This document shows positions 45,668-56,612 of a stretch of DNA of 64,000 bases, piece after piece. The stretch is taken from the NCBI RefSeq assembly GCF_030818015.1, contig NZ_JAUSZX010000001.1, positions 1,674,001 to 1,738,000 of the forward strand. Reading direction: 5' to 3'. This stretch comes from Arthrobacter globiformis (GTDB taxonomy: Bacteria > Actinomycetota > Actinomycetes > Actinomycetales > Micrococcaceae). A model generated the notes under the pieces. It was not told the DNA's origin, did no database searches, and saw only the letters and a program-made list of their open reading frames with translations. A program made the translations under genes and the position numbers. Position 1 is the stretch's first letter. Each line of letters opens with the position of its first letter.

Positions 45668-45964
45668 ATGGCTGCGATCAACCGTGACGACGTCGCGCAC
45701 CTAGCGCGGCTCGCGCACATTGAGATGAGTGCTGAAGAGCTGGACAGGATGGCCGGCGAACTTGCCGTCATCGTAGACGCGGTGAAATCCGTGAGCGAGG
45801 CCGCAGGTGACGGCGTTCCGGCCACTTCGCACCCGATTCCGCTGAGCAACGTGTTCCGCGAGGACGAGGTGGGCCACACCTTCACCGCCGAGCAGGCACT
45901 CTCCGGCGCTCCGGACTCGGACGCAGACCGCTTCAAGGTCCCCGCAATCCTGGATGAGGACTAG
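45668..45964 (+). CDS. gatC: Asp-tRNA(Asn)/Glu-tRNA(Gln) amidotransferase subunit C
   Basis: A 98-residue GatC, the small belt-like subunit that stabilises GatA on GatB. The family N-terminus VAHLARLAHIEMSAEEL is seen at residues 8-24, and a DVPATSHPIPL-like segment follows (here DGVPATSHPIPLSNVFRED). Length is normal. GGGAG lies 6 nt upstream of the ATG. It begins the gatCAB operon, three nucleotides before gatA. Confidence 0.96.
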   Translation: MAAINRDDVAHLARLAHIEMSAEELDRMAGELAVIVDAVKSVSEAAGDGVPATSHPIPLSNVFREDEVGHTFTAEQALSGAPDSDADRFKVPAILDED

Positions 45965-45967
45965 AAC

Positions 45968-47551
45968 ATGACTGAAACCAACAGCACGGAACTCATCCGT
46001 CTTTCCGCGGCCCAGCTGGCCGCGAAGCTGGCCGCCGGTGAGGTCACCGCCGTCGAGGTCACCCAGGCGCACCTTGACCGTATCGCCGCCGTCGACGGGG
46101 GAGAGCGCGGCGTCAACGCGTTCCTGCACGTCAACACCGAGGAAGCGCTCGCTGTCGCGGCCGAGGTGGACGCCATCCGCGCCGCCGGCGGGCAGGCCGC
46201 CGAGGAACTGCATGAGCTGGCTGGTGTGCCCATCGCCGTCAAGGACCTCATCGTCACCATCGGCCAGCCCACCACGGCCGGTTCCAGGATTCTCGAAGGC
46301 TGGCACAGCCCGTACGACGCCACCGTCGTCAAGAAGTTGCGCGCAGCCAAGATGCCCATCCTGGGCAAGACCAACCTGGACGAGTTCGCCATGGGCTCCT
46401 CCACCGAGCACTCGGCGTTCGGCCCCACCCGCAACCCGTGGGACCTGGACCGCATCCCCGGCGGTTCGGGCGGCGGGTCCGCTGCCGCCGTCGCTGCCTT
46501 TGAGGCACCGTTGGCCCTGGGTACCGACACCGGCGGATCCATCCGGCAGCCCGGCGCCGTCACCGGCACCGTGGGCGTCAAGCCCACTTACGGCGGCGTG
46601 TCCCGCTATGGTGCTATCGCCATGGCGTCCTCGCTGGACCAGATCGGTCCCGTCTCCCGCACCGTCCTGGACTCGGCACTGCTGCAGCAGGTCATCGGCG
46701 GCCACGACCCGCATGACTCCACCTCCCTGCCGGACCCGCTGGGCGACCTCGTGGCCGCGGCACGGCTCGGCAACGTGGACGGCATGAAGATCGGCATCAT
46801 CAAGGAGCTCCACGGCGAGGGCTACCAGGCCGGGGTCGAGAACCGCTTCAACGAATCGCTGGAGCTGCTGAAAGAGGCGGGTGCGGAGATCGTTGAGGTG
46901 TCCTGCCCCAACTTCCAGTACGCGCTGGGTGCCTACTACCTGATCATGCCGTCCGAGGCCTCCTCCAACCTGGCCAAGTTCGACGGCGTCCGCTACGGCC
47001 TGCGCGTGCTCCCCGAGGATCCGCCACTGACCATCGAGCGCGTCATGGGTGCCACCCGCGCCGCAGGGTTCGGTGACGAGGTCAAACGCCGCATCATCCT
47101 GGGCACGTACGCGCTGTCCGCCGGGTACTACGACGCCTACTACGGTTCCGCGCAGAAGGTCCGCACGCTCATCCAGCGTGACTTCGAGGCTGCCTTCGCC
47201 AAGGCCGACGTCCTGATTTCCCCCACGGCGCCCACCACGGCGTTCAAGCTGGGCGAGAAGCTGGATGACCCGCTGGCGATGTACCTCAACGACGTCGCCA
47301 CCATCCCCGCCAACATGGCCGGCGTCCCCGGCCTCTCGCTGCCCGGCGGCCTGGCCGACGAGGACGGACTGCCTGTCGGCATCCAGCTGCTGGCACCGGC
47401 CCGCGAGGATGCCCGCCTTTACCGGGTGGGTGCTGTCCTGGAATCCCTGCTGGAAGCGAAGTGGGGCGGACCGCTGCTGGACAAGGCCCCTGCGTTGCCG
47501 GCCACTGTTTCCCTGGCTAACGCCCCGTCGAGCCACGGAGGTTCACACTGA
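45968..47551 (+). CDS. gatA: Asp-tRNA(Asn)/Glu-tRNA(Gln) amidotransferase subunit A
   Basis: A 527-residue glutaminase subunit of the amidase signature family, releasing ammonia for transamidation of Glu-tRNA(Gln) or Asp-tRNA(Asn). The Ser-cisSer-Lys triad is covered by VPIAVKDLI near residue 91, [13 protein letters not shown] near residue 168 and [11 protein letters not shown] near residue 188. Its stop overlaps the gatB start by one base (TGATG). Confidence 0.97.
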   Translation: MTETNSTELIRLSAAQLAAKLAAGEVTAVEVTQAHLDRIAAVDGGERGVNAFLHVNTEEALAVAAEVDAIRAAGGQAAEELHELAGVPIAVKDLIVTIGQPTTAGSRILEGWHSPYDATVVKKLRAAKMPILGKTNLDEFAMGSSTEHSAFGPTRNPWDLDRIPGGSGGGSAAAVAAFEAPLALGTDTGGSIRQPGAVTGTVGVKPTYGGVSRYGAIAMASSLDQIGPVSRTVLDSALLQQVIGGHDPHDSTSLPDPLGDLVAAARLGNVDGMKIGIIKELHGEGYQAGVENRFNESLELLKEAGAEIVEVSCPNFQYALGAYYLIMPSEASSNLAKFDGVRYGLRVLPEDPPLTIERVMGATRAAGFGDEVKRRIILGTYALSAGYYDAYYGSAQKVRTLIQRDFEAAFAKADVLISPTAPTTAFKLGEKLDDPLAMYLNDVATIPANMAGVPGLSLPGGLADEDGLPVGIQLLAPAREDARLYRVGAVLESLLEAKWGGPLLDKAPALPATVSLANAPSSHGGSH

Positions 47552-49050
47552 TGACTGACGCGATTCTGAGCTTCGAAGAAGCCATGGAGAAGTACGATCC
47601 CGTCCTGGGGTTCGAGGTGCACGTTGAACTCAACACCAAGACCAAGATGTTCTCCTCCGCGCCCAACGTGTTCGGCGACGAGCCCAACACCAACGTCAAC
47701 GAGGTGGACCTGGGCATGCCCGGCGTCCTGCCGGTGGTGAACAAGACCGCGGTGGAGTCCTCCATCAAGATCGGCCTCGCGCTGAACTGCAAGATCGCCG
47801 AATCCTGCCGCTTTGCCCGGAAGAACTACTTCTACCCGGACACCCCCAAGAACTTCCAGACGTCCCAGTACGACGAGCCGATCGCGTATGACGGCTACCT
47901 GGACATCGAACTCGAGGACGGCACTGTGTTCCGTGTCGAGATCGAGCGCGCGCACATGGAGGAGGACGCCGGCAAGCTGACCCACCTCGGCGGCTCGGCG
48001 GGACGCATCCAAGGCGCGGAATACTCGCTCGTGGACTACAACCGTGCAGGCGTCCCGCTCGTGGAGATCGTCACCAAGCCGATCGAGGGCGCCGGTTCCC
48101 GCGCCCCCGAGCTCGCCAAGGCCTACGTCGCGGCGGTGCGTGAAATCGTCAAGAACCTCGGCGTCTCGGACGCCAAGATGGAGCGCGGCAACGTCCGCTG
48201 CGACGCCAACGTCTCGCTGCGCCCGCACGGCCGCGAACGCTTCGGTATCCGCTCCGAGACGAAGAACGTGAACTCGCTGCGCGCCGTCGAACACGCCGTC
48301 CGCTACGAGATCCAGCGGCACGCCGCCGTCCTGGACTCCGGCGAGCCCGTGATCCAGGAAACCCGCCACTGGCACGAGGACACGCGCACGACGACGTCGG
48401 GCCGGGAAAAGTCCGACGCCGACGATTACCGCTACTTCCCGGAGCCGGACCTGGTTCCCGTCGTTCCCTCCAGGGAATGGGTGGAAGAGCTCCGTGCGAC
48501 CCTGCCCGAGCCGCCGGCCGAGCGCCGCAAGCGGCTGAAGCAGGACTGGGGCTACTCGGACCTGGAATTCCGCGACGTCGTCAACGCCGGCGTACTGGAT
48601 GAGATCGAGGAAACCATCGCCGCCGGCGCCACGGCTTCAGTGGCCCGCAAATGGTGGATGGGCGAAATCGTGGGCCGCGCCAAGAACGCCGACGTCGACC
48701 CCGGCCAGCTGGGCGTCGAACCCGAAACCATCGTGGAACTGAGCCGCATGGTGGAGGCGGGCAAGATCAACAACAAGATGGCCTCCGCGGTGCTGGACGG
48801 CGTGCTCGCCGGCGAAGGCACCCCGGCCGAGGTCGTCGAGAAGCGCGGCCTGGCCGTGGTGTCGGACGACGGCCCGCTCCTGGAAGCCATCGACGCAGCC
48901 CTGGCCGCGCAGCCCGACGTGGCGGACAAGATCCGCGGCGGCAAGGTTCAGGCCATCGGTGCCATCGTCGGCGGCGTCATGAAGGCCACCCGTGGCCAGG
49001 CCGACGCCGGCCGTGTGCGCGAGCTGATCCTGGAGAAGCTCGGCGTCTGA
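47551..49050 (+). CDS. gatB: Asp-tRNA(Asn)/Glu-tRNA(Gln) amidotransferase subunit B
   Basis: A 499-residue GatB, the kinase/transamidase subunit that activates the tRNA-bound Glu or Asp with ATP. Seen are [10 protein letters not shown] near residue 20, [18 protein letters not shown] in the middle of the N-terminal domain, [12 protein letters not shown] near residue 218 and a helical YqeY-like tail domain. Typical length. A large nested palindrome follows the stop. Confidence 0.97.
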   Translation: MTDAILSFEEAMEKYDPVLGFEVHVELNTKTKMFSSAPNVFGDEPNTNVNEVDLGMPGVLPVVNKTAVESSIKIGLALNCKIAESCRFARKNYFYPDTPKNFQTSQYDEPIAYDGYLDIELEDGTVFRVEIERAHMEEDAGKLTHLGGSAGRIQGAEYSLVDYNRAGVPLVEIVTKPIEGAGSRAPELAKAYVAAVREIVKNLGVSDAKMERGNVRCDANVSLRPHGRERFGIRSETKNVNSLRAVEHAVRYEIQRHAAVLDSGEPVIQETRHWHEDTRTTTSGREKSDADDYRYFPEPDLVPVVPSREWVEELRATLPEPPAERRKRLKQDWGYSDLEFRDVVNAGVLDEIEETIAAGATASVARKWWMGEIVGRAKNADVDPGQLGVEPETIVELSRMVEAGKINNKMASAVLDGVLAGEGTPAEVVEKRGLAVVSDDGPLLEAIDAALAAQPDVADKIRGGKVQAIGAIVGGVMKATRGQADAGRVRELILEKLGV

Positions 49051-49058
49051 CCCCATTT

Positions 49059-49124
49059 CCCAACTGGGTCGCAGCTGCGGGGGTTCTGAGCGCTCAGAAC
49101 GCCCTGTGCTGCGACCCAGTTGGG
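49059..49124. repeat. Nested palindromic element between gatB and the LysR gene
   Basis: Perfect 17-bp outer arms (CCCAACTGGGTCGCAGC at 49059-49075 and its complement at 49108-49124) enclose a second perfect 18-bp palindrome GTTCTGAGCGCTCAGAAC at 49083-49100. It lies between convergent genes. It can serve as a bidirectional terminator, but its size and nested form suggest a REP-like mobile or interspersed unit. Confidence 0.75.
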
Positions 49125-49125
49125 C

Positions 49126-50043
49126 TTAAGCGTGGCTGAGGCGGGCCATGATGTCCTGCAGCGCCTCGCACACCACCCGAACCGACGCGCGCTTGAGGTT
49201 TTCCGGGCGCGCCAGGATATCGATCCGCCGCCGGGTGCTGATCCCGTGCAGCGGCCGCAGCACGATGTCCGGATTCAGCACGGGCCGCGCTGTGTGCCGC
49301 GGCAGCAGGCCGATCACGCTTCCTGATGCCACCAGCGCGGCCACCGTGGAGTAGTCATTGATCCGGTGGACGATGTTCAGCTCCCGGCTGGACACCGCAG
49401 CGACGGCGGACAGCACGTCCGCGGGGGAGTAGCCAGCGCGGCTGGTCACCCAGGGTTCGCCGACGACGTCGGACGCCGTCAGCGCCGCCTGGCCCGCCAG
49501 GCGGTGACCAGCCGGCAGTGCCACGTCCAGCGGCTCATGGGCCAGCGGTATCACCGCCACCCTTTCCTCCGGCCACTTGGGGCTGTGGTCCATCCGGTGC
49601 GCCAGGACAAGGTCGTACCTCGCCGTCAGTGCGGGAAAATCCTGCTGGGCGACGTCCTCGTCGGAGAGCAGCACCTTCGGCTTGTCCGGCCCGTCCAGTA
49701 GCCGTGCCAGCGGCGCAAACAGCGCCTGCCCCGCACTGTGGAATCCGCTCACGGTCACCGGCGCCACCGTGGAACTGTGGTACGCACCGATCGCCATCCG
49801 CGCGTCGGCCATGGCACTGACGACGGCGGCGCCCGCGTCCGCGAGCACCTGGCCAGCCTCTGTGAGGACCAGGTTCCGGCCCTCCTTGCGGGTCAGCGGC
49901 ACCTCGACGCTTTTCTGCAGCTGGGCGAGCTGCTGGGACACGGCCGAGGGCGTGACGAGCAGGGTATCGGCCACAGCCTTGACGCTTCCCAGCGCGCCAA
50001 GCTCCCGCAGCATTTCGAGCTGGTGGATTTCCATGCGCTCCAT
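49126..50043 (-). CDS. LysR-family transcriptional regulator
   Basis: A 305-residue LysR-type regulator with an N-terminal winged helix (EMLRELGALGSVKAVADTLLVTPSAVSQQLAQLQ) and a periplasmic-binding-protein-like effector domain. It is divergent from tdh-kbl, so it probably controls threonine catabolism in response to threonine or glycine; the effector is inferred from position. The ATG at 50043 follows AAGGAA; an ATG nine bases downstream is equally possible. The shared spacer contains AATCGTCGATT, a possible LysR box. Confidence 0.88.
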   Translation of the reverse strand: MERMEIHQLEMLRELGALGSVKAVADTLLVTPSAVSQQLAQLQKSVEVPLTRKEGRNLVLTEAGQVLADAGAAVVSAMADARMAIGAYHSSTVAPVTVSGFHSAGQALFAPLARLLDGPDKPKVLLSDEDVAQQDFPALTARYDLVLAHRMDHSPKWPEERVAVIPLAHEPLDVALPAGHRLAGQAALTASDVVGEPWVTSRAGYSPADVLSAVAAVSSRELNIVHRINDYSTVAALVASGSVIGLLPRHTARPVLNPDIVLRPLHGISTRRRIDILARPENLKRASVRVVCEALQDIMARLSHA

Positions 50044-50167
50044 CTTATTCCTTAGCAATTCCTTAATCGTCGATTGAGAAAATTCCCCTTGTGCTAACGG
50101 GTCGAAGGTGGCTCTAATGAAGGGAGATTTCCCCGCATGCCACCGCATGCCGAACGTAAGGAAGCCA

Positions 50168-51214
50168 ATGAAGGCCCTCTACAAGGCCGGCGCACATGCC
50201 GGGTTTGAACTGACCGACCGCCCGGAACCCGAGGCGGGACCCGGCGAGGTCAAGATCCGCGTGCTGACCACCGGCATCTGCGGGACTGATTTGCACATCC
50301 AGTCCTGGGACGCCTGGGCGCAGGGCATCATCGAGGCCCCGCTGATCGCCGGTCACGAGTTCTACGGCGAGGTGGTGGCCACCGGCGGGGACGTGCGCTA
50401 CGTCAAAGTGGGCGACCGTGTGTCCGGCGAAGGCCACATCGTCTGCGGGATCTGCCGCAACTGCCGCGCCGGCCGCCGGCAGATGTGCATCCACACGGTC
50501 AGCGTGGGCGTGCAGCGGGACGGGGCGTTCGCCGAATACGTGGTCATCCCCGAGACGAACGTCTGGGTGCACCAGGACCCGTCCGTCACGCCCGAGCTCG
50601 GCGCCATCTTTGACCCTTTCGGCAACGCCGTGCACACCGCCCTGAGTTTCCCGCTGGTGGGTGAGGACGTGCTGATCACCGGCGCTGGGCCGATCGGCCT
50701 CATGGCCATCGCCGTGGCCCGCCATGCCGGCGCCCGCAAGATCGCCATCACCGACGTTTCGGCCCCGAGGCTCGAGCTTGCCCGGCAGCTCGGCGTGGAC
50801 CTCGCCATCGACGTTTCCAAGACGCGGGTCCGGGAAGCGCAGCGGGAGCTGGGGATGCGCGAAGGCTTCGACATCGGACTGGAAATGTCCGGCCACCCTA
50901 CGGCGCTGCCGGAGATGATCGACAACATGAACCACGGCGGACGCATCGCCATGCTGGGGCTTCCCAGCCAGTCCATCAACATCGACTGGGGCAAGGTGGT
51001 CACGCACATGCTCACCCTGAAGGGCATCTACGGCCGCGAGATGTACGAGACCTGGTACGCCATGAGTGCCATGTTGTCCTCCAACCCTGCGCTGCACGCC
51101 AGCATCTCCGCAGTGGTCACGGACGTGCTGCCTGCCAGCCAGTGGGAGAAGGGCTTCGAAATCGCGAAGGCAGGCGTCGGCGGCAAGGTCGTGCTCGACT
51201 GGTCGGAAATTTGA
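50168..51214 (+). CDS. tdh: L-threonine 3-dehydrogenase
   Basis: A 348-residue zinc-dependent medium-chain dehydrogenase that oxidises threonine to 2-amino-3-ketobutyrate with NAD. Catalytic zinc ligands are in GICGTDLH near residue 38 and GHEFYGEV near residue 63, structural zinc Cys in [15 protein letters not shown] near residue 97, and the NAD loop GAGPIGLMA near residue 174. AAGGAAG precedes the ATG; an upstream in-frame ATG at 50108 would add 20 atypical residues and is rejected. With kbl 107 bp downstream it completes the threonine-to-glycine route. Confidence 0.95.
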   Translation: MKALYKAGAHAGFELTDRPEPEAGPGEVKIRVLTTGICGTDLHIQSWDAWAQGIIEAPLIAGHEFYGEVVATGGDVRYVKVGDRVSGEGHIVCGICRNCRAGRRQMCIHTVSVGVQRDGAFAEYVVIPETNVWVHQDPSVTPELGAIFDPFGNAVHTALSFPLVGEDVLITGAGPIGLMAIAVARHAGARKIAITDVSAPRLELARQLGVDLAIDVSKTRVREAQRELGMREGFDIGLEMSGHPTALPEMIDNMNHGGRIAMLGLPSQSINIDWGKVVTHMLTLKGIYGREMYETWYAMSAMLSSNPALHASISAVVTDVLPASQWEKGFEIAKAGVGGKVVLDWSEI

Positions 51215-51321
51215 GCGGCGCCCGAAACCAGACGGCGCCCGAAGCCTGGCCGCGCACCAATCCTGACGCCGCCATCGCCACCAATAGAGTCTTTAACTGT
51301 CCCAGCCGAGGAGAATCCGCC

Positions 51322-52536
<1,215 letters not shown>

Positions 52537-52547
52537 AGATTGAGCCC

Positions 52548-53684
52548 ATGGCATCAACCTATGACGTGGTCATTGTGGGCGGCGGGATAGCGGGTCTGTC
52601 GCTGGCCTCCGCGCTGGCGGGCAAATGCACTGTTGCCCTCGTGGAGGCAGAGCAGCGGCTGGCATACCACTCGTCCTCGCGCTCGGCCCGGCAGCTCATC
52701 CCGAGCTACGGTCCACCAGTGGTCCAGGAACTCACCGTCCGCACCCTGGAGCTGATCGCGGCGGACGACGCCGAACAGCCCCAGCCCGTGCTGTCACCGC
52801 GGAGCTTCCTGCTCATCGGGGACCAAGAGACGGTGCGGGCCGAGGCCAGCGGCGAGATGCGCCTGATCAGCCATGGGGAAGCGCTCGGGTTATGCCCGGC
52901 CCTGAAACCGGAGTCCTTCTCCGCCGCCGGCCTGGACACCGGGTCCTTCGGGTGCGACGCCCCGGTGCTGCTGGAAAGGCACCGGGCGCGTGCCGAAGCT
53001 GCCGGAGTGGACATCATCACCGGCGCCCGCGTCCACTCCGCCCAGCGGATGGGGTCGGGCTGGGAGATCGGCGCCGGGCAGGAAGGCTTCTCCGCCGGCG
53101 TTCTGGTCAACGCGGCCGGTGCCTGGGCGGACGAGCTGGCGGTGCTGAGCGGCGTCGAGAAGATCGGCCTGCAGCCGTACCGGCGCACGGCGGCAATTGT
53201 CGGCGTCGCCCACCCGCTGCCGGAGGGCAGCCCCATGGTGGCAGCTGCCGACGACTCCTTCTACTTCCGCAGGGAAGGCAGCGACGTGCTGATCTCGCCG
53301 TCGGAACACGTGGCCAGTCCGGCGGAGGATGCACGACCCCGTCCCGGGGACGTGGAGCGGCTCATCTCCCGGCTCAATACGCTGACGACGCTGGGGATCG
53401 GCCCCGTCCGGACGGCCTGGACGGGCCTGCGCACCGAGGCGGCCGACGGCGTCCCGGTAGTGGGGTTCGACGCCGAGGCCCGCGGGTTCTTCTGGCTCGC
53501 CGGCCAGGGCGGCTACGGTTTCCAGACGTCGTCCGGTATCGCGGAACTGGCCGCTGCCCAGATCCTGGCGAGTCCGGATGCCAGTCCCGGGAGGGAAGGC
53601 AGTGCCGGACGGGACATGGGTGCCGGTCCGGTATCCCAGACGGCGGATGCGCTGGCTGCGACGCGCTGGTCCATCCGGCGCTGA
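52548..53684 (+). CDS. FAD-dependent amino-acid oxidoreductase, DauA-like
   Basis: A 378-residue FAD enzyme of the DAO family. The dinucleotide loop GGGIAGLSLASAL is at residues 10-22. The YHSSSRSARQ segment near residue 42, LVNAAGAWADE near residue 186 and FWLAGQGGYGFQTS near residue 316 closely resemble D-arginine dehydrogenase DauA, so oxidation of a D-amino acid or glycine-like amine is likely. It follows kbl by 11 bp, which puts amino-acid oxidation next to threonine breakdown. TAAAGAT, containing the kbl stop, lies just upstream and could be a separate promoter. Confidence 0.85.
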   Translation: MASTYDVVIVGGGIAGLSLASALAGKCTVALVEAEQRLAYHSSSRSARQLIPSYGPPVVQELTVRTLELIAADDAEQPQPVLSPRSFLLIGDQETVRAEASGEMRLISHGEALGLCPALKPESFSAAGLDTGSFGCDAPVLLERHRARAEAAGVDIITGARVHSAQRMGSGWEIGAGQEGFSAGVLVNAAGAWADELAVLSGVEKIGLQPYRRTAAIVGVAHPLPEGSPMVAAADDSFYFRREGSDVLISPSEHVASPAEDARPRPGDVERLISRLNTLTTLGIGPVRTAWTGLRTEAADGVPVVGFDAEARGFFWLAGQGGYGFQTSSGIAELAAAQILASPDASPGREGSAGRDMGAGPVSQTADALAATRWSIRR

Positions 53685-53695
53685 AGAATGGATCC

Positions 53696-54907
53696 ATGAG
53701 CACCCTGATCACCAACATTGCCGAACTGATGACCCAGGACGCGGAGCACCGTGTCCTCAAGGACGCGGCCGTGGTGATCGAGGGCGAACGGATCTCCTGG
53801 ATTGGCCAGGCATCGGCCGCCCCGGCGGCCGACGAGGCCTTCGATGCGGGCGGCCGGGCCGTGCTGCCCGGCTGGGTGGACTCCCACACGCACCTGATTT
53901 TCGCCGGGGATCGGACGGCGGAGTTCGAGGCGCGGATGGCGGGGGAGGAGTACAGCGCCGGTGGCATCGCCGTCACGACTGAAGCCACCCGGAACACCGG
54001 CGACTACGACCTCACGCGGCTGGCGCAGGGGCGCGTCGCCGAAGCGGTATCGCAAGGCACGACGTACCTGGAGACGAAAACCGGTTACGGTCTGGACGTC
54101 GAGCAGGAGGCCAGGAGTGCCCGGATCGCCTCGACGGTGGCGGACGAGGTCACCTACCTGGGCGCCCACCTGGTGCCGGCCGGGGTTGACGCGGATGAGT
54201 ATACCAAACTTGCCTGCGGCCCCATGCTGGACGCCGCCCGCCCCTACGTCCGCTGGGCCGACGTGTTCTGCGAACGGGGAGCCTTTTCGGAGGAGCAGTC
54301 CCGCACCGTGCTGCAGGCCTGCCGTGACGCCGGGCTGGGGCTGCGGGTGCACGGCAACCAGCTGGGGCACGGCCCCGGCGTCCGCCTCGCGGTGGAGTTC
54401 GGCGCAGCGAGCGTGGACCACGTCAACTATCTCTCGGAGCAGGACATCGCCAGCCTCGCCGGCGGCTGGTCCGGCTGGGACGCCGCTGCGGGAACAGGCG
54501 TGCGGGGAACGGTGGCCACCTGCCTGCCGGCTTGCGACCTTTCCACCCGCCAGCCGCTGGCGCCCGGCCGGCAGCTGCTGGATGCCGGCGTGCCCGTGGC
54601 GCTCGCGTCCAACTGCAATCCCGGCACGTCCTACACGAGTTCCATGGCATTCTGTGTCACCACTGCCGTCCTTCAGATGGGCCTGAGTGTCCATGAGGCC
54701 GTCCGGGCGGCGACGTACGGCGGCGCCCTGGCGCTGCAGCGCGAGGCCGGTAAGGACGTCGACGGCGAACGCGCGGTGGGCTCCATCGCCGTCGGTCACC
54801 GGGCGGACCTGCAACTCCTCAACGCCCCGTCCGCCACCCACCTCGCCTACCGGCCCGGCATGCCGCTCACCCACGCAGTGTGGCGCGCAGGGGTGCGGGC
54901 ACGGTAG
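53696..54907 (+). CDS. hutI: Imidazolonepropionase
   Basis: A 403-residue amidohydrolase that opens imidazolone-5-propionate in histidine degradation. The metal site HTH is in GWVDSHTHLIFAGDRTAEF near residue 63, followed by TKTGYGLD, RVHGNQLGHG, DHVNYLS and LASNCNPGTSYTSSM, all characteristic of HutI rather than other amidohydrolases. The rest of the hut pathway is not in the window, which is unusual; the gene follows the DauA-like gene by 11 bp. No clear ribosome binding site, consistent with coupling. Confidence 0.92.
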   Translation: MSTLITNIAELMTQDAEHRVLKDAAVVIEGERISWIGQASAAPAADEAFDAGGRAVLPGWVDSHTHLIFAGDRTAEFEARMAGEEYSAGGIAVTTEATRNTGDYDLTRLAQGRVAEAVSQGTTYLETKTGYGLDVEQEARSARIASTVADEVTYLGAHLVPAGVDADEYTKLACGPMLDAARPYVRWADVFCERGAFSEEQSRTVLQACRDAGLGLRVHGNQLGHGPGVRLAVEFGAASVDHVNYLSEQDIASLAGGWSGWDAAAGTGVRGTVATCLPACDLSTRQPLAPGRQLLDAGVPVALASNCNPGTSYTSSMAFCVTTAVLQMGLSVHEAVRAATYGGALALQREAGKDVDGERAVGSIAVGHRADLQLLNAPSATHLAYRPGMPLTHAVWRAGVRAR

Positions 54908-54959
54908 TGTCAGCCGGGGCCACCAGACGCGACCGGTGACGCAATCTGATCATTAGGGG

Positions 54960-54999
54960 TTTGATACAATCAAAAAGCGTCATTTCTTGGTGACGTTTT
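54960..54999. promoter_or_regulatory. Two palindromes upstream of the DeoR gene
   Basis: TTTGAT-ACA-ATCAAA at 54960-54974 is a perfect palindrome. A second imperfect one with arms AAAGCGTCA and TGACGTTTT follows at about 54973-54999. They lie 20-58 bp before the DeoR-family gene and are probable autoregulatory operators. Confidence 0.5.
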
Positions 55000-55017
55000 A
55001 GATCTGAAAGGCCCTGC

Positions 55018-55806
55018 ATGACCCGCACCGACCGACTGACGGCCATCCTTGATCTCCTTGCCGAAACCGGCCAGGTGGAAGTCGAGGAGATCGTCACCCG
55101 GCTCGGCGTATCGCCGGCGACTGCACGGCGGGACCTGGACAGCCTGGCCAAGCGGCGGCTGCTGACACGAACCCGCGGCGGTGCCACCACCGGCGCCCTG
55201 GCCTACGACCTTCCCGGCAGGTACAACCGGGACGACCACGCCGTGGCCAAGCAGGAGATCGCGCTGGCCGCCTCGGCACTCATCGCCCCGGGCATGGTGA
55301 TCGGGCTCTGCGGCGGCACCACGAGCACCGCCCTGGCGCAGATTCTGGCCACCCGCGAAGACCTCAACTCGCCGTCGAACCAGCCCACCCTCACGGTGGT
55401 CACCAACGCGATCAACATCGCCTCGCAGCTTGCCGTCCGGCCCAACATCAAGGTGATGGTGACAGGGGGCATCCTCAACACGCGGTCCTATGAGCTCGTG
55501 GGTCCGTACACGGACATCATCATGCAGAAGGTAGTGCTGGACATCGCCTTCATCGGGGTCAACGGCGTCGACGCCGAGGTGGGGCCCACCAACACCGGCG
55601 AGGCCGAGGCAACAGTCAATGCGCTGCTGGCCAGCCGGGCCAGCGTTTCCTACGTGATCGCGGATTCCTCGAAGGTGGGCCGCCGGGCGTTCGCCACCAT
55701 GGACGGCTACAACTTCACCCGGCTCATCACCGACTCAGGCATTTCGGCCGCAGACAAGGCCGCATTCGAAGCGCGCGGCACCGAAGTGATCGTGGCCGGC
55801 ACCTAG
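55018..55806 (+). CDS. DeoR-family transcriptional regulator
   Basis: A 262-residue repressor with an N-terminal DeoR winged helix (VEVEEIVTRLGVSPATARRDLDSLAKRRLLTRTRGGA at about 20-57) and a C-terminal sugar-phosphate-binding DeoRC domain containing GLCGGTTSTALAQ near residue 97 and FIGVNGVDAEVG near residue 180. The target pathway is not evident, because no sugar operon is adjacent. AAAGG precedes the ATG. Palindromes upstream suggest autoregulation. Confidence 0.92.
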   Translation: MTRTDRLTAILDLLAETGQVEVEEIVTRLGVSPATARRDLDSLAKRRLLTRTRGGATTGALAYDLPGRYNRDDHAVAKQEIALAASALIAPGMVIGLCGGTTSTALAQILATREDLNSPSNQPTLTVVTNAINIASQLAVRPNIKVMVTGGILNTRSYELVGPYTDIIMQKVVLDIAFIGVNGVDAEVGPTNTGEAEATVNALLASRASVSYVIADSSKVGRRAFATMDGYNFTRLITDSGISAADKAAFEARGTEVIVAGT

Positions 55807-55845
55807 CTAAGAACACGGTGCCGAAACGCACCCATGCTAGCGCGC

Positions 55846-56526
55846 CTAGAAGATCACCGGCGGGGCGTCCAACACGGTTTCGTCCACCCTCCGGTCCACC
55901 CACTGTGTGAAGGGCTTGTCGAGTTCGTACTTGCCCAGGCTGTTGCGCACCAGCATCCGGATTTCGGCGTTTTCGGGGTTATTCAGCGACTCGAAGTACT
56001 CCACCGACCAGTGGAACCAGCGCATGCAGAACAGGCGCATGGTCAGCCCGTGCGTGACCAGCAGGGCGTTGGGGGAGTAATCCGGCTTGGACCAGTGCCG
56101 GTACAGGGTTTCCATGAAGGAGGAAATCCGGTCGTAGACGTCCGAGCCCGACTCGCCCTCCCGGAAGCGGTAGAAGAAGTGGCCGTAGGCGTTGCGGAGT
56201 TCCTTCTGGTCCTCGATGTCGCCTGAGATTTGGAAGTTGGCCCAGTCCTGCTCGCGTAGCCGCGGCTCCTCAATCACCCGCTCCGTCAGGGAGCCAAGGT
56301 TCAGCGCCTCGAGGGTCTGGTAGGCGCGCAGGTACGGAGAGACGTAGACGCTCACCTGCCGTCCGTCCAGCTCGCGGCGGATGCGCTCCCCGGCGGCCTT
56401 CGCCTGCTCCAGCCCGAGCTCCGTCAGCGGAATCCGGTAGTCGGGAACCCTGTTGTAGATGGAGGTATCCGCGTTGGCCGCCGACTGGCCGTGCCGGATC
56501 ATGATGATTTTCCCGGGAGCGCTCAT
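55846..56526 (-). CDS. Histidine phosphatase superfamily protein
   Basis: A 226-residue member of the phosphoglycerate-mutase-like branch. The catalytic RHG is in IIMIRHGQSAAN near residue 11, and the second His is in LLVTHGLTMRLF near residue 159. GESGSDVYDRIS near residue 120 is typical of broad-specificity phosphatases of this group. The substrate is unknown. It is convergent with the DeoR gene and divergent from the CPBP gene. Confidence 0.87.
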   Translation of the reverse strand: MSAPGKIIMIRHGQSAANADTSIYNRVPDYRIPLTELGLEQAKAAGERIRRELDGRQVSVYVSPYLRAYQTLEALNLGSLTERVIEEPRLREQDWANFQISGDIEDQKELRNAYGHFFYRFREGESGSDVYDRISSFMETLYRHWSKPDYSPNALLVTHGLTMRLFCMRWFHWSVEYFESLNNPENAEIRMLVRNSLGKYELDKPFTQWVDRRVDETVLDAPPVIF

Positions 56527-56600
56527 AGTTCCCCAGCATAGGGTCAGCCCGCGGCCCGATAGGAACCGGCCGCTGACAGGAAAGTATCAGCAGGTGCAGG

Positions 56601-56606
56601 CAAGAT
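56601..56606 (+). promoter_or_regulatory. Putative -10 of the CPBP gene, leaderless
   Basis: CAAGAT lies 6 nt before the ATG at 56613, the same hexamer and spacing as at ligA. Confidence 0.3.
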
Positions 56607-56612
56607 AGGAAC

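Noticed and set aside
52625..54907. A 760-codon frame running from inside the DauA-like gene into hutI
   Set aside because: Its first half is an out-of-frame Arg/Gly-rich shadow of the DauA-like gene; only the hutI part, from 53696, is real.
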